NCBI GenBank assembly: GCA_910586735.1
Contig: CAJUJW010000096.1
Coordinates: forward strand, 1-7,394
From: an uncultured Oscillibacter sp.
GTDB lineage: Bacteria; Bacillota; Clostridia; Oscillospirales; Oscillospiraceae
Reading direction: 5' to 3'
Length of the DNA stretch: 7,394 nucleotides
Shown: positions 1 to 5,959 of the stretch, piece after piece
Numbering within the stretch: position 1 is the first letter of the stretch
Layout of the letters: the number at the start of each line of letters is the position of its first letter
Notes under the pieces: generated by a model
Databases searched by the model: none
Seen by the model: only the letters and a program-made list of their open reading frames with translations
What the model was told of the DNA's origin: nothing
Translations under genes and position numbers: made by a program

Positions 1-452
1 TCCGTGTGGTAGGGGATGGGGAAGTCCGGGGTTTTGGCCTCGCCGAAGCGCTGGACCTCCACGTTTTCGCAGTCGTCCTTTCCGATGGGGACGGAGGGGT
101 CGATGATCTGGGGGATGAGGAGCATCCGCTTGTGGAGCTCGGCCTCCAGTTCATTTTCCTGCTTCTCCAGCTCCGCCAGGCGGTCGGCGTCCGCCTTTAC
201 CTGGGCTTTGACCTTCTCCGCTTCCTCCAGCTTGGAGGGGTCCTTTTTGGCCTGGCCCATCAGCATGCCTACCTGCTTGGAGAGGCTGTTTCGGGCGGAA
301 CGGAGCTGGTCCGCCTCGGCGATGGCCGCGCGGCGCTTTGCGTCCAGGTCGATGACCTCGTCTACAAGAGGAAGTTTTTCCTCCTGAAATTTCTTCTTGA
401 TGTTCTCTTTGACAATCTCGGGATTCTCCCGAATGAAACGGATGTCAAGCAT
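1..452 (-). CDS. serS: Seryl-tRNA synthetase, N-terminal part (cut by window edge)
   Basis: This is the first 150 codons of a class II seryl-tRNA synthetase, the cytoplasmic enzyme that charges tRNA-Ser with serine. The protein starts MLDIRFIRENPEIVKENIKK, the standard SerS opening. It continues into a long charged helical stretch, about residues 27-100 and rich in Lys, Glu, Ala and Leu, which matches the antiparallel coiled-coil arm that grips the long variable arm of tRNA-Ser. The segment IPQIIDPSVPIGKDDCENVEV, about residues 113-133, is the typical linker before the catalytic domain. The catalytic domain itself (class II motifs 1-3) lies beyond the left edge. The ATG at 450-452 is preceded by AGAAGGAAA at good spacing. 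The gene follows the membrane-protein genes after a 55-nt gap, which is too short for a T-box leader, and the gap is largely filled by a parS site. The family call is very secure; completeness cannot be judged. Confidence 0.96.
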   Translation of the reverse strand, partial: MLDIRFIRENPEIVKENIKKKFQEEKLPLVDEVIDLDAKRRAAIAEADQLRSARNSLSKQVGMLMGQAKKDPSKLEEAEKVKAQVKADADRLAELEKQENELEAELHKRMLLIPQIIDPSVPIGKDDCENVEVQRFGEAKTPDFPIPYHT

Positions 453-490
453 GGCAATTTCCTTCTTTCGTTGTTATTAATATATGGGAG

Positions 491-506
491 TGTTTCACGT
501 GAAACA
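491..506. promoter_or_regulatory. parS: parS site 1 (exact 16-bp palindrome)
   Basis: The sequence is TGTTTCACGTGAAACA, a perfect 16-bp palindrome identical to the Bacillus subtilis chromosomal parS consensus, which is the loading site of Spo0J/ParB. It lies in the 55-nt gap between the last membrane-protein gene and serS, so ParB bound here could also affect serS transcription. ParB is encoded in the same window. Confidence 0.95.
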
Positions 507-507
507 T

Positions 508-1032
508 TCAGGATGCCTCCGGCTCTTCCAGCAACGGCCGGATGGCTTCCGCCAGGGCGTCGCCGGTTTCCTTGGAGTTGTCTACCCAGAGGGTGAGGGC
601 CCGGTTGGCGAAGGAGAGGGGGAGGGGATTGCTGTAGCTCCACTCGTCAATGAAAAACTGTACCTGAACGTAGCCCTTTGGCCGCTTGCCTAAGAAAAAC
701 ATGACGTGGTGGTCCCCGTCGTGGGTGACGCGCCCGGTGGCGTGGTGGTCCGGGATGAATTGGAGAATCGGATTCCACGGCGGACGGCGGAACCGCAGGG
801 CTTCCACCGCCTCCAGGGCCGGGCCCCACTCCGGGTCTTCCGGGGTGAGGTTCTTGATGGGGTAGTTCTTGCGGTTCTCCCCCAGGTCGGACAGGTTTAA
901 ATCCATCATATCCGGCTCTTTGGTTCCGGGGGCTACGGTGTAGATGTCCACGGGGCGGGAGTACCAGGCTGCCCAGAGGAGCAGGGCCAGGATCACGGCC
1001 AGGGGTTTCCAATGGGATTTGATCCAGTTCAT
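508..1032 (-). CDS. Single-pass membrane protein, paralog of the preceding gene (unknown function)
   Basis: I do not recognise the family. The 174-aa product begins MNWIKSHWKPLAVILALLLW, a basic N-terminus plus a hydrophobic helix at about residues 9-24, with no lipobox. It looks like an uncleaved signal anchor with the rest outside the membrane. It is homologous along its length to the upstream gene: both have AWYSRPVDI at 22-30 and ALRFxRPPWN at 78-87 with no net indel between, and both end in an acidic helix (here residues 154-174). The start is the ATG at 1030-1032, not the longer in-frame extension. This ATG has GGAGGAAG just upstream, overlaps the previous stop as ATGA (1029-1032), and starts the stretch that aligns with the paralog. 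It is the last gene of the parA-parB cluster before serS. Coding status is strong; function is unknown. Confidence 0.88.
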   Translation of the reverse strand: MNWIKSHWKPLAVILALLLWAAWYSRPVDIYTVAPGTKEPDMMDLNLSDLGENRKNYPIKNLTPEDPEWGPALEAVEALRFRRPPWNPILQFIPDHHATGRVTHDGDHHVMFFLGKRPKGYVQVQFFIDEWSYSNPLPLSFANRALTLWVDNSKETGDALAEAIRPLLEEPEAS

Positions 1033-1529
1033 GATTCTTCCTCCAGGATTGGTAAAAGCCGTTCCGTCAGGGCCTGGGCGGTTTCTTGGCCGCCGGAGAG
1101 GGAGGCGGGGAGGTTCCGCCCGGTGTACGGGGAGGTGTAGCGGGGCTTCCCTCCGTTCAGCTGGAGCATGAGGCCCCCGCCGCCGCTGTCCCATAGGTAG
1201 AAGACCAGGGCCTCTCTGGCGGCGGGTTCTGTGCGGATGACATCCTCCCTCAGATACTGCCGGACCGCGTTCCACGGGGGCCTGTGGAAGCGGAGGGCTT
1301 CCACTTCCTCCAGAATCTCCGGCCACAGGGGGTCGCCGGGCTGGAGGCCGAGGCCGCGGGCGCTCTTCTCGCCTACGCCCGGTTCGTTATAGGAGACGCG
1401 GACGTTGATGGCCGTCAGGTCTCCGACGCCCAGGGTATGGATGTCCACGGGGCGGGAATACCAGGCCGACCACAGGAGCAGGGCCAGGATTACGGTGAGG
1501 GCCTTCCAATGGGCCTTGAGACGGGTCAT
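1029..1529 (-). CDS. Single-pass membrane protein, first of a tandem paralog pair (unknown function)
   Basis: This 166-aa protein belongs to no family I can name. It starts MTRLKAHWKALTVILALLLW: a positively charged N-terminus and a transmembrane helix at about 9-24, predicting N-in topology and an extracytoplasmic domain of about 140 residues. That domain carries AWYSRPVDI (22-30), ALRFHRPPWN (78-87), a glycine-rich loop WDSGGGG (about 113-119) and a C-terminal helix near 147-166. The next gene downstream is its diverged copy. Its start overlaps the stop of the coiled-coil gene as ATGA (1526-1529), and its stop overlaps the next start in the same way, so translation is probably coupled on both sides. 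AAAGGAG sits about 11 nt before the ATG, with GAGGA closer in. The position in an operon with parB suggests, but does not prove, a role linked to the origin or cell envelope. Confidence 0.88.
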   Translation of the reverse strand: MTRLKAHWKALTVILALLLWSAWYSRPVDIHTLGVGDLTAINVRVSYNEPGVGEKSARGLGLQPGDPLWPEILEEVEALRFHRPPWNAVRQYLREDVIRTEPAAREALVFYLWDSGGGGLMLQLNGGKPRYTSPYTGRNLPASLSGGQETAQALTERLLPILEEES

Positions 1530-2092
1530 TGGTCCTCACTCTCCTTTGCCGCCGCTTCCGCCTCCCGGGTCTCCACGGCTTCCTTTAACTGCTGGTAGCG
1601 GTCCCGGTCGGAGACGGTGAAGCCCAGCTCCCGCTGGGAATCGGAGAGGCTGTCTCTGAGGCAGGTCACCAGGTCCTCCGCCTCCATGCTGTCGATGACC
1701 TCCCGGCAGGCCGCCAGGTTTTCCAGGCGGTAGAGCCGCTCCAGGGAGTAGAGGCGGGCCAGGGCCATGTACTGGCGGTTATGGGCCTCCATCTCCATTT
1801 CCCGGAGGCTCAGGTCCCGCTCCAGGTCCTTGATTTGTTCCTGGGCGGCGTCCAGCTCCTCCTGGAGACCGATCATGCGGTCCTGGACCCCCTGCATGGC
1901 GGTGACGGAACTCTGGAGCTTTCCGATGGCCTCGGTGTTGCTCTTCTGGTGGGAGGCGAAGGACCAGGCCATCAGCAGGAAGGCCGCGATGAACAGAATC
2001 ATGATATACAGGACCACGGGCTTTTTACCCCTGGGCGCTGCGGTCCCCTCCGGCTCTACGGGGCCGCCGTCGCTGCGTTTTACCAGCTTCAT
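1526..2092 (-). CDS. Membrane-anchored coiled-coil protein encoded directly after parB
   Basis: The 188-aa product has a short basic cytoplasmic N-terminus with KRSDGG and RGKK, a clear transmembrane helix at about residues 25-46 (PVVLYIMILFIAAFLLMAWS), and then a long Glu/Gln/Leu/Ala-rich stretch at about 50-118 that reads as coiled coil (QEELDAAQEQIKDLERDL). A second helical section follows, with cysteines at 129 and 144, and an acidic C-terminus. Positive-inside topology puts the coiled coil outside the cytoplasm. Its layout resembles bitopic division or envelope proteins of the FtsL/DivIC kind in a very general way, but it is longer and I see no signature motif, so I assign no function. 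Its ATG overlaps the parB stop as ATGA (2089-2092), with AAAGGA 8 nt upstream, which points to translational coupling to ParB. It is real on codon pattern and context; its role is unknown. Confidence 0.9.
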   Translation of the reverse strand: MKLVKRSDGGPVEPEGTAAPRGKKPVVLYIMILFIAAFLLMAWSFASHQKSNTEAIGKLQSSVTAMQGVQDRMIGLQEELDAAQEQIKDLERDLSLREMEMEAHNRQYMALARLYSLERLYRLENLAACREVIDSMEAEDLVTCLRDSLSDSQRELGFTVSDRDRYQQLKEAVETREAEAAAKESEDQ

Positions 2093-2985
2093 GCCTCCGG
2101 TCCTTTCCGATTGGTTTTGAGTGTCCTCAGGGCGTCCAGCAGGTCGTTCAGGTCGTCCACGCCGTAATACTCCAGCTCAATGCGCCCCTTCTTCCGGCCC
2201 GTGACGATGCGCACGCCCCGGCCCAGCCGGGAGCTGAGGGCCGTCTGGGCCTCCAGGGTGTAGTCCACTTCCTTGGGTTCCGGCAGGGCCTCCTGCTCCA
2301 TGGGCTCCTCGGGCTCCAGGGACAGCTTTTTCACCAGGGCCTCCGTCTGCCGCACGGAGAGCTGGCCCTGGATGATGGTCTCCGCCGCCTGGGCCTGCAT
2401 GGCGGGGGAGAGGGGCAGCAGGGCCCGGGCGTGCCCGGCGGAGAGGGCGCCCTCCTCCACCAGCTTCCGCACATCCCCCTGGAGGGCCAGAAGGCGCATG
2501 GCGTTGGCCACGGCGCTGCGGGATTTGCCCACCCGCTGGGCGGCCTCCTCCTGGGTCATGTGGTAAATCTGAATGAGGGACTGATACCCGGCGGCCTCCT
2601 CCATGGGGTTCAGGTCCTCCCGCTGGAGGTTCTCCACCAGGGCCAGCTCCGCCGCCTTCTGGTCGTCGGCTTCGATGACCACGGCGGGCACCTCCGTGAG
2701 CCCCGCCATGCGGGCGGCCCGCCAGCGGCGCTCTCCGGCGATGATCTGATAATAGCCGGAGGACAGCTTGCGCACCGTCAGGGGCTGAATGACCCCGTGC
2801 TCCCGGATGGAGTCCGCCAACTCCGCCAGGGCCTCCTCGTCGAAGAGCTTCCGGGGCTGAGAGGAACAGCTTTCCACCTGAGAGATGGGCAGGTACAGGT
2901 TCCCCGCGGCCTCGGGCTTTAACGCCTCGTCGCCCAGCAGGGCGCCCAGGCCCCGGCCAAGACCGGAGGGCTTTTTGCTTGCCAT
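2089..2985 (-). CDS. parB: Chromosome partitioning protein ParB (Spo0J), CTPase clamp
   Basis: ParB loads on parS, closes into a CTP-dependent sliding clamp, spreads on flanking DNA and recruits SMC and ParA. The 298-aa protein is of ordinary length. The N-terminus KKPSGLGRGLGALLGD is the conserved motif that stimulates ParA. The CTP-binding ParB/Srx fold follows, with GVIQPLTV (64-71), GERRWRAA (84-91) and ENLQREDLNPMEEA (118-131). The parS-reading helix-turn-helix is at about 144-166 (TQEEAAQRVGKSRSAVANAM), followed by a helical region ending near 210, an acidic linker (about 212-230) and a C-terminal dimerisation/DNA-binding domain (about 239-290). All key motifs are intact. AAAGGAG precedes the ATG by 8 nt. 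It lies 27 nt after parA and overlaps the next gene by ATGA. Three exact parS sites and one near-exact site are in the same window. This is the chromosomal Spo0J type, not Noc: no Noc-type site (ATTTCCCGGGAAAT) was seen. Confidence 0.98.
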   Translation of the reverse strand: MASKKPSGLGRGLGALLGDEALKPEAAGNLYLPISQVESCSSQPRKLFDEEALAELADSIREHGVIQPLTVRKLSSGYYQIIAGERRWRAARMAGLTEVPAVVIEADDQKAAELALVENLQREDLNPMEEAAGYQSLIQIYHMTQEEAAQRVGKSRSAVANAMRLLALQGDVRKLVEEGALSAGHARALLPLSPAMQAQAAETIIQGQLSVRQTEALVKKLSLEPEEPMEQEALPEPKEVDYTLEAQTALSSRLGRGVRIVTGRKKGRIELEYYGVDDLNDLLDALRTLKTNRKGPEA

Positions 2986-3012
2986 AAAACGCGCTCCTTT
3001 CTATAGAAAATT

Positions 3013-3759
3013 TTATTTAATGAATTCGGCCGCGAAAGCGGCGTAGGCGTCCGCCCCACGGGAGGCCCGGTCATAGGCGCTGATGGGCTTACCATGACTG
3101 GGGGCCTCGGACAACCGGATATTCCGGGGAATCACCGAGGCATACACCTTCCCGGGGAAGTAGTGCTTGACCTCCTCCGCCACCTGCAAGGAGAGGTTCG
3201 TCCGCCCGTCGAACATGGTCAGCAGCACCCCCTCCAGCTCCAGGGAGGGATTCAGGGACCGCCGCACCAGCCGCACGGTGTTCATCAGGTCGCTGAGGCC
3301 CTCCAGGGCGAAATACTCGCACTGCACCGGCACCAGGATGGAATCGGCGGCGCACAGGGCGTTCAGGGTCAGCAGCTCCAGGGAGGGAGGGCAGTCGATG
3401 AACAGATAGTCATAGCTTTCCCGCAAGGGCTCCAGAGCATCCCGGAGGAGAAACTCCCGGCGCTCCATGCCGATGAGCTCCACGCCGGCCCCGGCCAGGG
3501 CCTTGTTGGAGGGCAGCACGTCCCCGTACCGGGTGTGAGACACCGCCTCGGCGGCGGGCAGCTCGCCGATGACGGCGGAGTAGACCCCCTTGGAGACCGT
3601 CTTGTCCACCCCCATGCCGGAGGTGGCGTTGGCCTGGGGGTCAAAGTCGCAGAGGAGGATTTTCTTTCCCGCCTCCGTCAGGGCGGCGGCCAGATTGACG
3701 CAGGTGGTGGTCTTCCCGACGCCGCCCTTCTGATTAACTACAGCAATTGTCTTTCCCAT
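3013..3759 (-). CDS. parA: Chromosome partitioning ATPase ParA (Soj)
   Basis: ParA is a deviant Walker-A ATPase that binds DNA non-specifically as an ATP dimer. ParB stimulates its hydrolysis; together they segregate origins and, through Soj in Bacillus, influence DnaA. The 248-aa length is normal for the short Soj type, which lacks the N-terminal helix-turn-helix of plasmid ParA proteins. Visible motifs are the deviant Walker A KGGVGKTT (11-18, signature Lys11 and catalytic Lys16), switch region DFDPQAN (38-44), Walker B LFIDCPP (119-125) and the conserved SVIPRNIRLSEAPSHGKP (208-225). The ATG at 3757-3759 is fixed by an in-frame TGA immediately upstream and by the exact family N-terminus. 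The ribosome binding site is weak: only GGAAAG about 11 nt before the start. Tandem promoters and two parS sites lie just upstream, so autoregulation through ParB spreading is plausible. Confidence 0.98.
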   Translation of the reverse strand: MGKTIAVVNQKGGVGKTTTCVNLAAALTEAGKKILLCDFDPQANATSGMGVDKTVSKGVYSAVIGELPAAEAVSHTRYGDVLPSNKALAGAGVELIGMERREFLLRDALEPLRESYDYLFIDCPPSLELLTLNALCAADSILVPVQCEYFALEGLSDLMNTVRLVRRSLNPSLELEGVLLTMFDGRTNLSLQVAEEVKHYFPGKVYASVIPRNIRLSEAPSHGKPISAYDRASRGADAYAAFAAEFIK

Positions 3760-3776
3760 TCATGTACCAGCTTTCC

Positions 3777-3792
3777 CGCGTTTTCCAACGCG
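3777..3792 (-). other. Hairpin with GGAA tetraloop in the parA leader
   Basis: On the transcribed strand CGCGTT-GGAA-AACGCG forms a perfect 6-bp stem capped by a GNRA-class tetraloop. It would lie in the 5' leader of transcripts from both predicted parA promoters, ending 17 nt before the ATG and directly abutting the weak GGAAAG ribosome binding site. It could affect parA translation or mRNA stability. It is not a terminator, since no T-run follows. Confidence 0.5.
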
Positions 3793-3800
3793 CTTGGGTC

Positions 3801-3829
3801 ATTATAGATCGTGAAGATCATTATAGCAA
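3801..3829 (-). promoter_or_regulatory. Predicted proximal promoter P2 for the parAB operon
   Basis: On the minus strand, -35 TTGCTA (3824-3829, 4/6) is separated by exactly 17 bp from a perfect -10 TATAAT (3801-3806). Transcription would start near 3794, giving a leader of about 35 nt. Its -35 overlaps the -10 of the distal promoter, so polymerase could not occupy both at once. Confidence 0.65.
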
Positions 3830-3848
3830 GGGCGGTCCTGCCTTGCAA
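3820..3848 (-). promoter_or_regulatory. Predicted distal promoter P1 for the parAB operon
   Basis: On the minus strand, -35 TTGCAA (3843-3848, 4/6) is separated by 17 bp from a perfect -10 TATAAT (3820-3825). The -35 sits inside a perfect 10-bp palindrome CCTTGCAAGG (3841-3850), and the DNA upstream (3851-3888) is AT-rich like an UP element. The start would be near 3813. The nearest parS edge is about 40 bp upstream of the -35, so bound ParB could affect this promoter. Confidence 0.72.
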
Positions 3849-3888
3849 GGTCTAATCCCATAATTTTTAGAAATTCAGGCTATAAAAA

Positions 3889-3904
3889 TGTTTCACGTGA
3901 AACA
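3889..3904. promoter_or_regulatory. parS: parS site 2 (exact)
   Basis: This is an exact TGTTTCACGTGAAACA, upstream of the parA promoters. It is paired with a second exact site, 47 bp away centre to centre, with a GC-rich 31-bp spacer between them. On the minus strand it is followed at once by TTTTT. Confidence 0.96.
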
Positions 3905-3935
3905 CCCCGCCCGCCGGTCCCGGCAAGGAGGGAAG

Positions 3936-3951
3936 TGTTTCACGTGAAACA
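3936..3951. promoter_or_regulatory. parS: parS site 3 (exact)
   Basis: This is a second exact TGTTTCACGTGAAACA in the gap between the GH13 gene and parA, ending 31 bp from the GH13 stop codon. Being outside any gene and duplicated next to another exact copy makes chance occurrence very unlikely. Confidence 0.96.
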
Positions 3952-3982
3952 ATCAAAAACAGCGATTCAGGCCGCCCCGCCC

Positions 3983-5836
3983 TCAGTCCCGCCCCAGGAT
4001 GCGGACGCTGTAGGGGGGAACAGGGGCCTCCCGGCCAGAAACAACCTCCCCGGAAATCAAATCCCGGAAGCCCTCGCCTGGCAGAGACACGACCCGCGTC
4101 TCGGGCCCGGCGTTCACCAGCGTGGCCGTGGCCTCGTGACCCTCCTCCCGGAGGTAGGCCAGCAGGGGCCCCTGAGCCTCCAGCCAGAGGAGGGAACCCC
4201 GCCGAAGGGAGACCCGCCCCTTGCGCAGCCGCCCCAGAGTCTGGAACCACTCCAAAAGCTCCCGGTTCTCCCGGCCCCAGGGGTAGGTCCGGCGGTTGAA
4301 GGGGTCCGCCGCGCCCTCCAGCCCGGCCTCGTCCCCGTAATAAATCGTGGGAGAGCCGGGGAAGGTAAAGAGGATGGCCGCCGCCACGTGGAGCCGATCC
4401 AGGGCGGCGTGGCGCTGGTCCGGGGTGAGGAGGAAGGCGGACTGGGCCTCCCGGCCCTCCGGCAGGCGGCACCCCCCCAGCAGGGTCACGATCCGGGGGG
4501 TGTCGTGGGTGCCCAGAAAGTTCATGGCGGAGTAGAAGGCGGCGGGGGGGTAGTTCTCCCGGATGGTCTCCATGGCCTCCATAAAGTCCTCGGCGGGGCC
4601 GTCCAGGAGATAGGCCAGCAGGGCGTTGCGGAAGGGGTAGTTCATCACCCCATGGAGCTCCTTCCCCAACAGGTACTTCCGGCGGCGGGAGTAGGAAATC
4701 TTGTTGCTGGCGTCCTCCCAGACCTCCCCCAGGACCATGGCGTCCGGGTCCGTCTCCTCCACGGCGGCGCGGAGCTTTTCGATGAACTCATCGGGCAGCT
4801 CGTCGGCCACGTCCAGCCGCCAGCCGGAGGCCCCGGCCCGCAGCCAGCGCTTCACAATGGAGTTCTCCCCGGTGATGATATAGTCCACGTAGTCAGGGCA
4901 GTCCTCCCGGACGTTGGGCAGGGTGCTGATGCCCCACCAGGCGTCGTAGGACCCCGGCCACTCCCGGAACTGGAACCAGTCGTAGTAAGGACTCTCCTTA
5001 CTCTGGGCGGCCCCCAGGGTGGGGTAAAAGCCGTCGGCGTTGAAGTAGATGCTCTGAGAGCCCGTGTGGTTGAACACGCCGTCCAGAATTACCCGGATGC
5101 CCCGCTTTTTCGCCTCGGCGCAGAGATTTTTAAAATCCTTCTTGGCGCCCAGCATGGGGTCGATCCTGGTGTAGTCCGCCGTGTTGTACCGGTGGTTGGA
5201 GGCGGACTCGAAGATGGGGCAGAAGTAGATGGTCGTGACCCCCAGGGCCTCCAGGTCGTCCAGATGGGCGGCCACCCCCGCCAGGGACCCGCCGAAGAAG
5301 TCCCGGTTTTTGATCTCCCCGCCCTCGGGCCGCCAGGCGGGGCCCTCGTACCAGTCCTCGTGTACCCAGCGGTCGCCGATGAGCCCGGCGGGATTGGGGT
5401 GGGCCAGGCGGCAGTAGCGGTCCGGGAAGATCTGATAGGTGACGCCCTCGCCGAACCAGGCCGGAGTGCGGCTCTCCTGGTAGACCGTCAGCTGCCAGGG
5501 CACAGGCTCGCCCTCGCAGTGATAGCCGGTCTTGTCCAGGAGGCAGCCGGTGCCGTCGTCCCGCCAGAAGCGGAACCAGTACCAGGCCAGCTCCGGCGTC
5601 TGGAAGGGAATCAGGGAGATGGAGAAACAGGCCCGGTCCTCCCAGAAGCCGGCAAAGGGCATTTCGGCCTCCATCTGGTGGCCGGCGAATTCCCGGTGGA
5701 TGATGACGGAACAGTGGGTGAAGCCCTCGATGGACAGGGGGCGGCAGGTAAGGGACCAGGACATCCCGCAGGGAAGCGCGCCATAGGGGGTTTTGCACTG
5801 GGGGTCGCGGGAGTCGAAGACGGCAGGTGTGTTCAT
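3983..5836 (-). CDS. GH13 alpha-glucan hydrolase (neopullulanase / cyclomaltodextrinase-like)
   Basis: The 617-aa enzyme is a complete GH13 alpha-amylase superfamily member with no signal peptide, so it probably hydrolyses imported maltodextrins, cyclodextrins or glycogen-derived oligosaccharides in the cytoplasm. Residues 1 to about 122 form a CBM34-like N-terminal domain (DSRDPQCKTPYGALPCG). The (beta/alpha)8 barrel starts at WFGEGVTYQIFPDRY (127-141). Conserved regions are DGVFNH (252-257), GWRLDVADE (338-346, nucleophile Asp342), GEVWED (370-375, acid/base Glu371) and GTHDTPR (442-448, transition-state Asp445). SNHRYNTADY (213-222) and PGSPTIYYGDEAG (493-505) are also typical. A short beta C-terminal domain follows from about 545. 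The three catalytic residues are present, so it should be active; the exact specificity cannot be read. AAGGAG lies 8 nt before the ATG. No other sugar-use gene, transporter or regulator is nearby. It lies between parS sites on either side. Confidence 0.95.
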   Translation of the reverse strand: MNTPAVFDSRDPQCKTPYGALPCGMSWSLTCRPLSIEGFTHCSVIIHREFAGHQMEAEMPFAGFWEDRACFSISLIPFQTPELAWYWFRFWRDDGTGCLLDKTGYHCEGEPVPWQLTVYQESRTPAWFGEGVTYQIFPDRYCRLAHPNPAGLIGDRWVHEDWYEGPAWRPEGGEIKNRDFFGGSLAGVAAHLDDLEALGVTTIYFCPIFESASNHRYNTADYTRIDPMLGAKKDFKNLCAEAKKRGIRVILDGVFNHTGSQSIYFNADGFYPTLGAAQSKESPYYDWFQFREWPGSYDAWWGISTLPNVREDCPDYVDYIITGENSIVKRWLRAGASGWRLDVADELPDEFIEKLRAAVEETDPDAMVLGEVWEDASNKISYSRRRKYLLGKELHGVMNYPFRNALLAYLLDGPAEDFMEAMETIRENYPPAAFYSAMNFLGTHDTPRIVTLLGGCRLPEGREAQSAFLLTPDQRHAALDRLHVAAAILFTFPGSPTIYYGDEAGLEGAADPFNRRTYPWGRENRELLEWFQTLGRLRKGRVSLRRGSLLWLEAQGPLLAYLREEGHEATATLVNAGPETRVVSLPGEGFRDLISGEVVSGREAPVPPYSVRILGRD

Positions 5837-5913
5837 GAAAAAAACTCCTTGTTTGTTAAAATAAGGGGTTCCAGGAAATGACAGTTTTTTACTTAAAATT
5901 TTCCGGGGAGAAG

Positions 5914-5935
5914 AGGCCGGGAAAGGCCCCGGCCT
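5914..5935. repeat. GC-rich 8-bp inverted repeat upstream of the GH13 gene
   Basis: AGGCCGGG and CCCGGCCT (5914-5921 and 5928-5935) form a perfect 8-bp stem with a 6-nt loop. No T-run directly follows on either strand, so I do not call a terminator. It lies in the leader or upstream region of the GH13 gene, about 78 bp before its start codon, and may be a structured leader element. Confidence 0.4.
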
Positions 5936-5959
5936 GGATATGCGGAAGGGGGAAAAGGA

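Noticed and set aside
6..596. Plus-strand 196-codon open frame at the left edge
   Set aside because: It is antisense to serS, whose N-terminal sequence is unmistakable, and it runs through the intergenic parS.
1033..1326. N-terminal extension of the last membrane-protein gene (in-frame start at 1326)
   Set aside because: The extension is Arg/Gly/Pro-rich, lies out of frame over the upstream paralog gene, and precedes an ATG with a strong ribosome binding site, an ATGA overlap and the start of paralog homology.
3734..3763. Nine-codon mini-ORF (MNGKDNCCS) on the minus strand overlapping the parA start
   Set aside because: It is out of frame with parA, shares the same weak ribosome binding region, and is short enough to occur by chance; there is no sign of a coding role.
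3801..3850. DnaA-box or origin signature near the parA promoter
   Set aside because: No TTATCCACA-like boxes were seen on either strand; the AT-rich stretch and GATC motifs alone do not support an origin in this window.
4472..4550. C7 and G7 runs in the GH13 gene as a programmed frameshift or sequencing error
   Set aside because: The reading frame is intact on both sides with conserved protein sequence, so no frameshift needs explaining.
3935..5881. A 648-codon plus-strand open frame starting inside a parS site
   Set aside because: It is antisense to the GH13 gene, which has all catalytic motifs. The translation is Gly/Val/Pro/Leu-rich without domains, as expected from an antisense frame in high-GC DNA, and its start falls in the parS palindrome.
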